From Pseudomonas sp. MPC6 (lineage in GTDB: Bacteria; Pseudomonadota; Gammaproteobacteria; Pseudomonadales; Pseudomonadaceae), in assembly GCF_006094435.1 (NCBI RefSeq), contig NZ_CP034783.1, positions 5,793,001 to 5,857,000 of the forward strand: DNA of 64,000 bases. The letters run 5' to 3'. Positions 26,104-35,460 of the stretch are shown here, piece after piece. How positions within the stretch are numbered: the stretch's first letter is position 1; every line of letters begins with the position of its first letter. The notes under the pieces were generated by a model, which saw only the letters and a list, made by a program, of their open reading frames with translations, had not been told where the DNA came from and did not search any database. Position numbers and translations under genes: made by a program.

Positions 26104-27067
26104 TCAGAAAACATTGGACATCGAAAGCCAGCCATTCCCCTATGACACTGAACATTATGACAGGCGTTTTCTGGATTGCTGGCGAAGACAAGCCGTCGTA
26201 TTTCTGGACAAGTGTGGCGCTGACGTCGATCTGCTATTTTATAATTCACTTGCTTCGACAGACCGTATTTTTGAAGACCATATCCTGAATCACAAACCCA
26301 AGTATGCTTTTTTGACGCCCTCAATAGATAACGAGGGACTGTCTTTGACAGGCTGGCAACAAAACCTGAAGACGTACGAAACGTTCGAGGCGGCGGGCGA
26401 CGATCTAAGTGAGCACTTTGAGAAGGTTCCATTCGCCATCGTCATGGGCAGTGTATTTTATTTACCACATTGCCCTGAATACCACATGGAACATCTTAAC
26501 CACTCGATTGTGCTATCCGGACAACGCGCACACTCCGTTTGGGAGGTGATTGATGATGACCCCTCCTCTATATTGAGAACGTATCGCTACGATAAAAGCT
26601 ACATCGAGAGGTATTTCAACAACAATGGCGCACGCCTGATCAGATATTTCAATCCGGTCAAGATCGACACCACTGAGAGCGGACGTGACGCCGCCATTAA
26701 AAAGTGCGCAACTTACTTATCTTCAATGGAGGATAGTTACAAACTGCTTACGGAAATAGAATGGATTGCGAACAACCCATACGAATCGGTTAGCATTCGC
26801 GCAAAAAAAATACATGAGGCATTTTCAATATACTCCGGGTCGCGAAGTTTGTTTTCAAGATTTGCCGAACGTGTCTTGGGGGATCAAGTCGCTGCTTCCC
26901 ACTTAAATGACATCGCTGCTGAGGCAATGGTCATAAAATACGCCATGGCCAAGGCTGAAATCACACGCCGCATAAATGTCGGATCAATCGTATCGAGATG
27001 CGAAAAGCTGGCAGTTCAAGAACGCCGCACCCTTTCGCTGTTAAGAAAAAACCTGGGATGTTCTTAA
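26093..27067 (+). CDS. Unrecognised protein, possible acyl-carrier acyltransferase
   Basis: A 324-residue soluble protein with no family I can name with confidence. The middle contains a His-rich core, LPHCPEYHMEHLNHSIVLSG, followed by WEVIDDDPSS. Together these resemble the core of BtrH-like/DUF6005-type proteins found in natural-product clusters, some of which move an acyl group from a carrier protein to an amine. The C-terminal 100 residues are helical. It overlaps the formyltransferase by 11 bases and touches the MFS gene without a gap, so it is an integral operon member. The role as release or transfer enzyme is inference. Confidence 0.5.
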   Translation: MALNQKTLDIESQPFPYDTEHYDRRFLDCWRRQAVVFLDKCGADVDLLFYNSLASTDRIFEDHILNHKPKYAFLTPSIDNEGLSLTGWQQNLKTYETFEAAGDDLSEHFEKVPFAIVMGSVFYLPHCPEYHMEHLNHSIVLSGQRAHSVWEVIDDDPSSILRTYRYDKSYIERYFNNNGARLIRYFNPVKIDTTESGRDAAIKKCATYLSSMEDSYKLLTEIEWIANNPYESVSIRAKKIHEAFSIYSGSRSLFSRFAERVLGDQVAASHLNDIAAEAMVIKYAMAKAEITRRINVGSIVSRCEKLAVQERRTLSLLRKNLGCS

Positions 27068-28336
27068 ATGGCTTTAGACATAAAACTGGAAACGGACGAG
27101 TTAAGTTACAGAAAGCTTCTTGTTCAACCGAACTTCACAAGATTTTTTCTAAGCCAGGTACTGGTGAGCGTTGGCGACGGTTTTTTTGGAGTGCTGGTAA
27201 CATTTTTAGCGCTGACGATGGGAGCGTCAGCAAGTACGTTGGGTATCGTCGCGTTTTGTGTGACCTTTCCAAGAGGTGTCCTGGGCATTTTGGGCGGTGC
27301 GGTTGCCGACCAATATGATCGCAGAAAGCTGATGGTATTTTGTGATGTAGTCCGTGGGTCAGGTGTACTGATTCTAGCGTTGCTTGTGTTCATGAATGCT
27401 CTGGACATCTTCTTTCTTACGCTCATTGGCGCCGTTGTGACATCCACCTACGCTCTGTCGAAACCGGCAAGCAAAGCCTATGTTCCCAGTATTGTGGAAA
27501 AGAAAGAGTTAATACTCGCTAATGGACTGGTGCAAAGTGTGCTTTGGCCTTGTTTTTTTCTGGGAGCTGGTTTAGTAGGTTTTACAGGCGCGCTAAACGT
27601 AGCGCCGGCCAACGCCCTGATTGTCTGTGCGTTAATATTCTTTTTCTCGCAAATAGCCCTGACGAGCATCAAGGGGCACGTGACGCGCACTGCCGCTCGA
27701 ACTGCATTTTCCATGCTGCAACAGTTACGCGGTGGCTGGGAAGAGTTACTCAAGCATCGAGCGTTAATGGTAAGAATCACCAGCTATTTTCTTTACACAG
27801 TGTCCTGGCGCGGCACCCTGCAAATAGCGCTTCCTCTGTATGCAGTCAATACACTGAATCAACCTGCTACATTTTATAGCAGCCTGATGGTAGCTTGTGG
27901 GATCGGCGAGCTTATTAGCTCTTTGATTATTGGTAAATTACGGATCTCGAATAATTTGAGACTGGCGTTCTGCGGAGAAATAATTCTTGCTCTGGCACTT
28001 ATCATTCTCGTCGTGAATTCTTTTACAGGCATGCCTGCCTTAGTACTGGCGCTTATTGCCAGCCTGTTGATAGGGCTCTCAGCTACTGTCATTGACATCC
28101 CCCTGATCACAGCCATTCAGCACGACATAGACGATGACAAATCCGGAAAAATATTCAGTTACTGGAGCGCGCTAGGTGCACTAGGAGGAAGCGTAGGCAC
28201 CTTGATAGTCAGTGGACTCATCTATTTGATTGGTCTTCAAAATGCAATTATTTTCATGACGGCCTGGCTGACGCTCTCAGCAGTGGTCGCTTATGGAATC
28301 GCTTATACCAAGGTGCGAGGTGAGGGAAAGCAATAA
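27068..28336 (+). CDS. MFS exporter, EntS-like
   Basis: A 422-residue, 12-helix major facilitator protein. The loop between helices 2 and 3 carries GGAVADQYDRRKLM, the MFS motif A region, and the N-terminal PNFTRFFLSQVLVSVGD resembles the EntS/MFS_3 branch that exports siderophores and macrolides. It begins immediately after the stop of the preceding gene. In cluster B it most likely exports the finished small molecule and gives self-protection. A clear terminator lies only after the following PPTase gene. Confidence 0.85.
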   Translation: MALDIKLETDELSYRKLLVQPNFTRFFLSQVLVSVGDGFFGVLVTFLALTMGASASTLGIVAFCVTFPRGVLGILGGAVADQYDRRKLMVFCDVVRGSGVLILALLVFMNALDIFFLTLIGAVVTSTYALSKPASKAYVPSIVEKKELILANGLVQSVLWPCFFLGAGLVGFTGALNVAPANALIVCALIFFFSQIALTSIKGHVTRTAARTAFSMLQQLRGGWEELLKHRALMVRITSYFLYTVSWRGTLQIALPLYAVNTLNQPATFYSSLMVACGIGELISSLIIGKLRISNNLRLAFCGEIILALALIILVVNSFTGMPALVLALIASLLIGLSATVIDIPLITAIQHDIDDDKSGKIFSYWSALGALGGSVGTLIVSGLIYLIGLQNAIIFMTAWLTLSAVVAYGIAYTKVRGEGKQ

Positions 28337-28393
28337 ACTCAAGCTTCCACCGCGCGAACTACCGCTCATTGGCATCAACCACTAAACACCTCT

Positions 28394-29122
28394 ATGCCTG
28401 ACCTGAATGTATTCGCAGTAGCCGCCCCCACTTTCAAGCTCAAGCACTGCGGCTTGCCCTCGTATTTGGAATCGCTCTTGTCAGATGATGAGTTGCTTCG
28501 TGCCCATGGCATCAAAGACGAAACAAGCAGAACGGAATTCATACTAGGAAGAGCCCTCCTTCGCAGTGTGATATCCAGTTTACTCAACTCGGTGCCGCGC
28601 CATTTACCCATTCTTATCGAACACAATGGCAGGCCCTATTTAGATGGGCACAGCCTGCAATTCAGCTTGAGTCATGCTTGTGGGTACGTCTGTGTTGCAG
28701 CGTCAAGGAACAGCAGGGTTGGCGTCGATATCGAAGGCGGGGGCCTGTTGGAAAGGAGCGGTGTTTTGAACAAGTATCTTCGCAAGACATTCCTTGACGA
28801 CGAGGGCTCCTGCCTGACCTCAGCCGATTCCGATATCGTAGGCCATTGGTGTATGTGCGAAGCCTATGCCAAGTGTTCAGGCCAGGACATGCTTACCTCA
28901 ATGCGTTCTCAAGAGTTACGTAAACTGATCCGGCAGACACCAAGGTCTAGTTGGCATGTCGGTTCGAGTCACTCAATATGCCTGACGTCCGTTGCTAATG
29001 GCCAAATACCGCTCGCCCTGTGTGTGGATGCACTTCCAATGCCTTTCAGCGTTGTTGAAATTGACCTATCCGATGAGTTGTTCTTGAGCAAGCTACATCA
29101 GGAGTTGCACCAGACGGCGTAA
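28394..29122 (+). CDS. Sfp/EntD-type 4'-phosphopantetheinyl transferase, variant active site
   Basis: A 242-residue PPTase that would transfer phosphopantetheine from CoA to the carrier protein Ser35. FSLSHACGYV (90-99) and VGVDIEG (109-115, with magnesium ligands Asp112 and Glu114) are conserved. The third motif, usually W-x-x-KE-A-x-x-K, reads WCMCEAYAK at 152-160: Glu156 and Lys160 are kept, but the first Lys is Cys155. It is 57 bp downstream of the MFS gene and last in the cluster. It may serve only this carrier protein. Confidence 0.82.
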   Translation: MPDLNVFAVAAPTFKLKHCGLPSYLESLLSDDELLRAHGIKDETSRTEFILGRALLRSVISSLLNSVPRHLPILIEHNGRPYLDGHSLQFSLSHACGYVCVAASRNSRVGVDIEGGGLLERSGVLNKYLRKTFLDDEGSCLTSADSDIVGHWCMCEAYAKCSGQDMLTSMRSQELRKLIRQTPRSSWHVGSSHSICLTSVANGQIPLALCVDALPMPFSVVEIDLSDELFLSKLHQELHQTA

Positions 29123-29198
29123 TATTTCTTCACCGTCCCACTGAACGAAAATGTGTCCCTCGCCGTACGCTATTTGTCCCACCAGGCTTTAGAAATAA

Positions 29199-29230
29199 AA
29201 AAACCGCCCATCTTTCGAAGGGCGGTTTTT
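29199..29230. terminator. Bidirectional terminator after cluster B
   Basis: Perfect 9-bp stem AAACCGCCC (29201-29209) / GGGCGGTTT (29220-29228) with A-rich and T-rich flanks, so it can stop transcription from either side. It closes cluster B 78 bp after the PPTase stop. Confidence 0.88.
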
Positions 29231-29483
29231 CGATCCGATACCCGCAGATCAGAAACGCAGGCAAAGCGAGTAATTCGTTCGAGCAGATACCCTGCGCGTC
29301 TAACCTCCACTTCATCGGAGTGGCGGCTCAGAAATGCTGTTACTTCGCTTTCAAGGTTCGAATTCGAGTACCAAACAGCTTTGGCCGCGCTCACAAGCGC
29401 AGCTTCATCTGCCTGATTTAAAGGGTTTTGACCAGTGTGTCCAAGGCGGTTGAGAGGACGTGGCCGCTAAGGGGCTTCGTCAT
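29229..29483 (-). pseudogene. Possible degraded small gene
   Basis: A 21-codon reading frame (29483 to 29418, starting MTKPLSG) has a well-spaced GGAG ribosome site. It ends in a stop, and a second frame immediately continues with protein-like sequence (ADEAALVSAAKAVWYSNSN, then LERITRFACVSD) up to the terminator at 29199. This could be one small gene broken by a frameshift, or chance. No family recognised. Confidence 0.25.
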
Positions 29484-29599
29484 CTGAGCTCTCCAGAGTT
29501 GCTAACGTCCCGAGGTTAGAGAGGTGATTTCTGACCGACAACCTGAAAGCTTCGTGGGAAATTTCTGCTGTTTACCTGCCCATTTATTGCCGCCTGTAA

Positions 29600-29704
29600 G
29601 ACCGCCTTCGCGAGCAAGCTTGCTCCTACAGAAGTTCAGCGCCGTACTCAGCATGAGGGGCTGACCCCGATCTGCTGTAGGAGCAAGCTTGCTCGCGAAG
29701 GCGG
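29600..29704. repeat. REPIN, third sequence type (GTAGGAGCAAGCTTGCTCGC)
   Basis: Inverted pair: GCGAGCAAGCTTGCTCCTAC around 29610-29629 and GTAGGAGCAAGCTTGCTCGC at 29678-29697, with GCCTTCGC/GCGAAGGC extensions. The REP core differs from the two other types in the window by its AAGCTT centre. Confidence 0.85.
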
Positions 29705-29732
29705 CAACCCGGTCCACCAGTAAACCGCCCAT

Positions 29733-29768
29733 AAAAAACCCCGCACTTCTCTCGAAGGCGGGGTTTTT
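29733..29768 (-). terminator. Terminator of the cyo operon
   Basis: AAAAACCCCGC / GCGGGGTTTTT stem with a 13-base loop, 20 bp beyond the cyoE stop on the minus strand. Confidence 0.9.
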
Positions 29769-29787
29769 CTTTTACAGCATCCGACGC

Positions 29788-30675
29788 TTAAGGCGCGTAA
29801 GTCAGCAACAACTCACTCGGCACCTGGAAGTCCAGCGACATCATCACGCTCAACGCGGTAATGGTGAAGATCGAGAACACGAACAGCTTGCGTGCCCAGA
29901 CCGTGTCATCCACTGCCTTGTAGCCGGTCCAGGCCATGTACAACCAGTACATGCCCATGGCCGCGGCGACGGCGAGGTAGCTCATGCCGGCGTAGCCGCT
30001 GAAGGTCAGCATCAAGGTCGCCACGAGGAACGCCAGGATGTAGAGCAGGATGTGCTTCTTCGCCACTTCAATCCCGCGCTTCACCGGCAGCACCGGGATC
30101 GATGCGGCCAGGTAATCGTTGAAGCGGAAGATCGCAATGGCGTAGGAATGCGGCATCTGCCACAGGCTGAACATCACCAGCAGCGTCAGGGCGGCCATGT
30201 CGAAGCTGTTGGTCACAGCGACGTAGCCAATCACCGGCGGCATCGCCCCCGACAGACTGCCCACCAGCGTGCCGTGGACCGACTTGCGCTTGAGGTACAG
30301 GCTGTAGAAGCCGACGTAGATGACGAAGCCGATTACCGCGAACAAAGCGGCCAACGGGTTGGCCACCTTGTACAACAGCGCAACGCCGAAAACACCCAGG
30401 ACGGTCGCAAAGGCCAGGGCCAGTTTCAGGGAGATCAAGCCCTGGACCAGCGCCCGGTTCTTGGTGCGTTCCATCTTCAGGTCGATGTCGCGGTCGATGC
30501 AGTTGTTGAACACGCAACCGGAAGCCACTACCAGGGACGTGCCGATCATCGCAGCCAGGAAGATGGCCAGATCGACATGCCCTTTGGAGGCCAGGAAAAA
30601 TCCGCCTGCCACTGAAAGCACGTTACCGAAAATGATCCCCGGCTTGGTGATTTGGATAAAGTGCTTCAAGGACAT
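29788..30675 (-). CDS. cyoE: Protohaem IX farnesyltransferase CyoE (haem O synthase)
   Basis: Attaches a farnesyl group to haem b to make haem O for the CyoB catalytic site. The 295-residue protein has multiple membrane helices and the prenyltransferase motif [18 protein letters not shown] (N-x3-D-x3-D). It is the last gene of cyoABCDE, 11 bp after cyoD, and is followed by a strong terminator. Length and order match the standard operon. Confidence 0.95.
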   Translation of the reverse strand: MSLKHFIQITKPGIIFGNVLSVAGGFFLASKGHVDLAIFLAAMIGTSLVVASGCVFNNCIDRDIDLKMERTKNRALVQGLISLKLALAFATVLGVFGVALLYKVANPLAALFAVIGFVIYVGFYSLYLKRKSVHGTLVGSLSGAMPPVIGYVAVTNSFDMAALTLLVMFSLWQMPHSYAIAIFRFNDYLAASIPVLPVKRGIEVAKKHILLYILAFLVATLMLTFSGYAGMSYLAVAAAMGMYWLYMAWTGYKAVDDTVWARKLFVFSIFTITALSVMMSLDFQVPSELLLTYAP

Positions 30676-30686
30676 CCGGACTTACC

Positions 30687-31022
30687 TCAGTGCGCCATCA
30701 TGTTGGTGTGGATGCTGAACATGATCCACAGCGACAGGCCTACCAACAGGACGATTACCAATGCTGCGAAAACAAACGCGATCACGTTGTTACGCTGGGC
30801 GGCGGAGCGGTCCAGGTGGAGGAAGTACACCAGGTGCACCAGCACCTGGATGACTGCGAAAGCCAGCACGATCCACAGGGTCATGGCTTTCGGCAGCGAC
30901 GGGTACATCACCAGGCCGAAAGGAATGACGGTCAGGATCACCGACAGGATGAAGCCGATCGCGTAGGACTTGACGCTGCCGTGGCTGGCGTCATGGGCGT
31001 CATGGGCGTGTGCGTTAGCCAT
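30687..31022 (-). CDS. cyoD: Cytochrome bo3 ubiquinol oxidase subunit IV
   Basis: A 111-residue small subunit with three membrane helices (about 20-40, 48-68 and 80-105) and the conserved HLVYFLHLDRS loop. The N-terminus is His/Asp/Ala-rich (AHAHDAHDASHGS). It helps assemble the CuB site of subunit I. It starts immediately after the cyoC stop. Confidence 0.94.
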   Translation of the reverse strand: MANAHAHDAHDASHGSVKSYAIGFILSVILTVIPFGLVMYPSLPKAMTLWIVLAFAVIQVLVHLVYFLHLDRSAAQRNNVIAFVFAALVIVLLVGLSLWIMFSIHTNMMAH

Positions 31023-31649
31023 TTACATAGTCCCCATCAGATAAACAACGGTGAATACGCAGATCCACACCACGTCCAGGAAGTGCCAGAACAGGCTCAG
31101 GCAGCTCAGACGGGTCTTGTTGGTGGCCGTCAGGCCGTTTTTCTGCACCTGGTACATCATGATCGCCATCCAGATCAGACCGCTGGTCACGTGCAGACCG
31201 TGGGTGCCGACCAGGGTGAAGAACCCGGACAGGAAGCCGGAACGACTAGGGCCGAAGCCTTCGGAGATCAGCAGGTGGAACTCGTTGATCTCCATGGCGA
31301 TAAAGCCGGCGCCCAACAGGAAGGTCATGCCCAGCCAAGCCAGCACCTGATTCTTCTTGCCCTTGAACAACGCCAGCATGGCGAAGCCGTAGGTGATCGA
31401 ACTGAACAACAGCAGAGCGGTTTCGCCCAGCACGTATGGCAGCTCGAAAATGTCGGCGCCCGACGGGCCGCCCGCTACGTTGTTAACCAGTACCGCGTAC
31501 ACCGCGAAGATCGACGCAAACAGAATGCAGTCGGTCATCAGGTAGAGCCAGAAACCGAATACGGTCATCTCGCCCGAGTCGTGGTGATGGTCATCATGCC
31601 CATGTCCATCGACATGGGTGTGTCCAGCATTGGTCACTAAGTTCGACAT
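31023..31649 (-). CDS. cyoC: Cytochrome bo3 ubiquinol oxidase subunit III
   Basis: A 208-residue five-helix subunit of the haem-copper oxidase. [20 protein letters not shown] at the first helix, [14 protein letters not shown] and [18 protein letters not shown] near the end are typical. The His-rich cytosolic N-terminus ([14 protein letters not shown]) is common in this branch. Gaps of 3 bp and 0 bp to cyoB and cyoD show tight coupling. Confidence 0.95.
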   Translation of the reverse strand: MSNLVTNAGHTHVDGHGHDDHHHDSGEMTVFGFWLYLMTDCILFASIFAVYAVLVNNVAGGPSGADIFELPYVLGETALLLFSSITYGFAMLALFKGKKNQVLAWLGMTFLLGAGFIAMEINEFHLLISEGFGPSRSGFLSGFFTLVGTHGLHVTSGLIWMAIMMYQVQKNGLTATNKTRLSCLSLFWHFLDVVWICVFTVVYLMGTM

Positions 31650-31652
31650 GGT

Positions 31653-33683
31653 TTAAGCCTGTTCCAACGAGGTTTCAACACGGGTGGCGGTGGCTGGGAC
31701 TTTCCCGGCCGCTACCAGACGTTTGTGCTGCTCGGCTTCGATGCGCTCGATGACATCCACCGGCACCATGTAGCCCTGATCGTCTCGGGCGGCATGGATG
31801 GTGAAATACACCACGGTGCCAACCAGACCGACGATGGCCAGCCACCAGATGTGCCAGATCATCGCGAAACCGAACACGGTCAACAGCGCGCCCATGACCA
31901 CACCGGTCGCGGTGTTGTTAGGCATGTGGATCGGCTCGTACTTGGCCGGAGCCTTGTACGCGGTGCCGTCTTCCTTGGCCTCGGTGAACGGGTCGATGCA
32001 GTCGGCTTTCGGCAGCACGGCAAAGTTGTAGAACGGTGGTGGCGACGAGGTCGACCATTCCAGGGTATGGGCATTCCACGGGTCACCGTGTTCGCACATG
32101 TTCTCTGGCTTGTTGCGGTCACGCACACTGACGTAGAGCTGGATCAGCTGGCAGGCGATACCGACGGCGATCATCACCGCACCGAACATGGCAACGTACA
32201 GGTACGGTACCCACTCAGGGTTGGTGGTGGCGTTCAGACGACGGGTCATGCCCATGAAGCCCAGGACATAGAGCGGCATGAACGCGACGAAGAAGCCGGT
32301 GATCCAGAACCAGAATGCAGCCTTGCCCCAGCCTTCGTGCAGCTTGAAGCCGAACGCTTTCGGGAAGTAGAACGCAAAGCCTGCGATGTAGCCGAATACC
32401 GCGCCGCCGATGATCACGTTATGGAAGTGCGCGATCACGAACAGGCTGTTGTGCAGCACGAAGTCAGCACCCGGGATGGCCAGCAGTACGCCGGTCATGC
32501 CGCCGATGGCGAAGGTCACCATGAAGCCCAGGGTCCACAGCACCTGGCTGGTGAAACGCAGACGGCCCTGGTAGATGGTGAACAGCCAGTTGAATAGCTT
32601 CACCCCCGTCGGGATCGAAATCAGCATCGTCGCCAGACCGAAGAAGGCGTTGACGCTGGCACCCGACCCCATGGTGAAGAAGTGGTGCAGCCAGACCATG
32701 AAGCCCAGGATCGAGATTGCGCCCGACGCGTAGACCATCGAGTGGTGGCCGAACAGTTTCTTGCCGGTGAAGGTCGAGATGACTTCCGAGAAAATGCCGA
32801 ACGCCGGCAGGATCAGGATGTACACCTCGGGGTGACCCCAGGCCCAGAACAGGTTGACGTACATCATTGGATTGCCACCAAGTTCATTGGTGAAAATGTG
32901 GAAATCCATGTAACGGTCAAGCGTCAGCAGCGCCAGGGTAGCGGTCAGGATCGGGAACGAGGCTACGATCAGGACGTTGGCCCAGGTGCAGGTCCAGGTG
33001 AAGATCGGCATGTCCATCAGCTTCATGCCAGGGGTACGCATTTTCAGCACGGTGGCCAGGAAGTTGACCCCCGTCAGCGTCGTACCCAACCCGGATAGCT
33101 GGAGCGCCCAGATGTAGTAATCCATCCCCACGCCCGGACTGTATTGCAGCCCCGACAGCGGCGGATAGGCAACCCAACCGGTCTTGGCGAATTCGCCGAC
33201 GCCCAGGGACAGGTTGATCAGCACCACGCCGGACACCAGCAGCCAGAAGCTCAGGGAGTTCAGGAACGGGTACGCAACGTCACGCGCGCCGATCTGCAGC
33301 GGCACTGCCAGGTTCATCAGGCCGGTGAAGAATGGCATCGCCATGAAGATGATCATGATCACACCGTGGGCGGTGAAGATCTGGTCATAGTGTTCAGGCG
33401 GCAGGTAGCCAGGCGAACCCTCGGTGGCCATGGCCAACTGGGTACGCATCATGATGGCGTCGGCAAAACCGCGCAGCAGCATGACCATGGCGACGATGAT
33501 GTACATCACGCCGATTTTCTTGTGGTCGACCGACGTCAGCCACTCGGTCCACAGGTAGGTCCACTTCTTGAAGTAGGTGATTGCAGCGAACAGCGCCAGA
33601 CCACCGAGCGCGATCATGGCGATGGTTATCATCACGATCGGTTCATGGAACGGGACCGCTTCCCAACTTAATTTACCAAACAT
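31653..33683 (-). CDS. cyoB: Cytochrome bo3 ubiquinol oxidase subunit I
   Basis: The catalytic, proton-pumping subunit that reduces oxygen with electrons from ubiquinol. It has 676 residues, as expected. Haem and copper ligands are seen in [15 protein letters not shown] (low-spin haem His), [16 protein letters not shown] (CuB His, cross-linked Tyr), VWLHHFFT (two CuB His) and the [11 protein letters not shown] segment (high-spin and low-spin haem His). It lies 3 bp after cyoA. Confidence 0.97.
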   Translation of the reverse strand: MFGKLSWEAVPFHEPIVMITIAMIALGGLALFAAITYFKKWTYLWTEWLTSVDHKKIGVMYIIVAMVMLLRGFADAIMMRTQLAMATEGSPGYLPPEHYDQIFTAHGVIMIIFMAMPFFTGLMNLAVPLQIGARDVAYPFLNSLSFWLLVSGVVLINLSLGVGEFAKTGWVAYPPLSGLQYSPGVGMDYYIWALQLSGLGTTLTGVNFLATVLKMRTPGMKLMDMPIFTWTCTWANVLIVASFPILTATLALLTLDRYMDFHIFTNELGGNPMMYVNLFWAWGHPEVYILILPAFGIFSEVISTFTGKKLFGHHSMVYASGAISILGFMVWLHHFFTMGSGASVNAFFGLATMLISIPTGVKLFNWLFTIYQGRLRFTSQVLWTLGFMVTFAIGGMTGVLLAIPGADFVLHNSLFVIAHFHNVIIGGAVFGYIAGFAFYFPKAFGFKLHEGWGKAAFWFWITGFFVAFMPLYVLGFMGMTRRLNATTNPEWVPYLYVAMFGAVMIAVGIACQLIQLYVSVRDRNKPENMCEHGDPWNAHTLEWSTSSPPPFYNFAVLPKADCIDPFTEAKEDGTAYKAPAKYEPIHMPNNTATGVVMGALLTVFGFAMIWHIWWLAIVGLVGTVVYFTIHAARDDQGYMVPVDVIERIEAEQHKRLVAAGKVPATATRVETSLEQA

Positions 33684-33686
33684 CGT

Positions 33687-34634
33687 TTACTCCTCTGCCC
33701 CGGCAGCTGAATGCGAACTCATGTCCATCCCTTCCATGTTGTGGGCCACTTCTTTCTCTTTCTTCTCGTGGTGCATCGGCTTGCCCGGATTCATGCCTTC
33801 GTACTTGTCGACGATGATCTGGAACAGGTTCGGCGTGACCGAGGAGTAGAGTTCGACTGGGTTGTTCTGGCTTGGCTTGGAAAGGGCTTCGTATTCAGCT
33901 TTTTCCAGCTGTTTAGGTGCCTTTTTGACTTCGCTTACCCAGGCGTCGAAATTTTCCTGAGAAGTTGAGATCGCTTTGAATTTCATGCCGGTGAAACCTG
34001 CGCCGCTGTAGTTGGCGGAGATGCCTTCCATTTCAGCGTCACGGTTGGCAATCAGGTGCAACTTGGTCTGCATGCCGGCCATCGCGTAGATCTGGCCGCC
34101 CAGGCCCGGAATGAAGAACGAGTTCATTACCGAGTCCGACGTCACCTTGAAGTTGACCGGGGTATTCGTCGGGAACACGATCTTGTTGACCGTGGCGATG
34201 CCCTGCTCCGGGTAGATGAACACCCACTTCCAGTCCAGCGCGACCACTTCAATGGTGATCGGCTTGACGTCGGATTCCAGCGGCTTGTAAGGGTCCAGAG
34301 CGTGGGTCGACACGTAGGTGACGTAACCCAGGGCAATGATGATCAGCACTGGAACAGCCCACACCGCGATCTCGATCTTGGTGGAGTGCGACCACTTCGG
34401 CGTGTACACCGCGTCAGTGTTGGTCGCGCGGTATTTCCAGGCGAACAGGAAGGTCATGACGATGACCGGGACCACGACCAACAGCATCAGCAACGTTGCG
34501 GTGATGATCAGGTTGCGCTGCTCCAGGCCAACCTGGCCTGTTGGATTGAGCAAGGTCATGTTGCAGCCTGACAGCAGCAACGCGCCGATCAGCGGCAATA
34601 AGCCTAGTAGTCTGGGGTACCTGTTTTTACTCAT
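33687..34634 (-). CDS. cyoA: Cytochrome bo3 ubiquinol oxidase subunit II, lipoprotein
   Basis: A 315-residue subunit with a lipoprotein signal ending LLLSGC, two membrane helices and a periplasmic cupredoxin domain. The CuA ligands of cytochrome c oxidases are absent, as expected for a quinol oxidase. The C-terminal tail is His/Met/Glu-rich (PMHHEKKEKEVAHNMEGMDM). ATG 34634 is chosen because AGAGGT precedes it and the signal begins there. First gene of the operon, so its promoter lies in the 34.6-35 kb gap. Confidence 0.95.
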   Translation of the reverse strand: MSKNRYPRLLGLLPLIGALLLSGCNMTLLNPTGQVGLEQRNLIITATLLMLLVVVPVIVMTFLFAWKYRATNTDAVYTPKWSHSTKIEIAVWAVPVLIIIALGYVTYVSTHALDPYKPLESDVKPITIEVVALDWKWVFIYPEQGIATVNKIVFPTNTPVNFKVTSDSVMNSFFIPGLGGQIYAMAGMQTKLHLIANRDAEMEGISANYSGAGFTGMKFKAISTSQENFDAWVSEVKKAPKQLEKAEYEALSKPSQNNPVELYSSVTPNLFQIIVDKYEGMNPGKPMHHEKKEKEVAHNMEGMDMSSHSAAGAEE

Positions 34635-34729
34635 CTCACGACCTCTAAAGCAGCTTGCGCAATGCAGTTGGGTTTTGATCGCCAACACTTCACCCTGCCA
34701 AGGGTTGGCATTTTTCTTGGATTGAATAA

Positions 34730-35002
34730 GGGCTGCCCGTCGCGCGTCAGACGCTGCTCGACAAATCCTGGGACAGCGGTGAGTTCTTATTCGAATTCGT
34801 GGTCAAAGGCCTTGTTACAGACCAATTCCATTTGGTGCGGATAGTGGAAGGCACCGACACCTGGGAGTCGCATGAAGCCATCCGGCCTCTCGACGCCCTA
34901 TTCCTGCTCGTGCACCTGTGTAAGGGTGAGCAGTGCCGGGAATTCAGTGCGGGCGATTGTAGTGACGTAGCGATTCATAAACCATGTCTCATCCCGAAAT
35001 AA
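34730..35002 (+). pseudogene. Doubtful open frame with coding-like composition
   Basis: A 90-codon plus-strand frame, open from 34730 to the TAA at 35002, with mostly G/C third positions and protein-like content (DKSWDSGEFLFEFVVKG, then RIVEGTDTWESHEAIRPLDA). No ATG or clear ribosome site exists; the only early start is GTG 34799. It may be the remnant of a deleted gene. Confidence 0.25.
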
Positions 35003-35391
35003 TTTTTATCCATTTCAGCAACAATCATTCACGAATTTCGCAAAAGTCCGGCATGTTATCGAAATTGATTCGCAACAAAAACACCAAAAATAGTAGGTCT
35101 ACCGCGCTCAGTTCAGACAGTATCGAAGGCTCTACGTCGTCCTTCGACCCGCCCCTAACCCCTATGCGACAAGGGCTCCGGCAATTCGCCGAGCCCTGTT
35201 AAAACTGCCTGTTCGGGCGTTTCAAGGTCGCAGCCGCCGGCTGTTGAAAAACCGGCTTTTTGTTTCGTAGACTGGCGCGAATTCACGGTCTGGAAATGTC
35301 CTGCGACACTTGCGCTGTGACAACATGTCGCACACATGCCGCCGCCCGACTTGTCGCGCATCAAGGTCTTTTCGCCTGCCCTCTGCCATGC

Positions 35392-35431
35392 AAAACGCCC
35401 CGGCGCTCTTGACGAGGACCGGGGCGTTTTT
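35392..35431 (-). terminator. dsbB terminator
   Basis: 12-bp stem AAAACGCCCCGG / CCGGGGCGTTTT around a 15-base loop, 30 bp beyond the dsbB stop on the minus strand. The T-rich and A-rich ends make it usable in both directions. Confidence 0.88.
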
Positions 35432-35460
35432 GGCTTTTTACGCAGTAGGCGCAGCAGGGC

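Larger units (their letters stand above)
29484..29787. other. Gap between cluster B and cyoE: REPIN and terminator
   Basis: No gene is visible here. The gap contains the REPIN at 29600-29704 and the cyoE terminator at 29733-29768, listed separately. Confidence 0.6.
34635..35460. other. Intergenic region between cyoA and dsbB
   Basis: 826 bp holding the cyo promoter, one doubtful plus-strand reading frame (34730-35002), an AGGGCTC/GAGCCCT hairpin at 35173-35198, and the dsbB terminator at 35392. I see no REP element, RNA gene or mobile element here. Confidence 0.5.
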
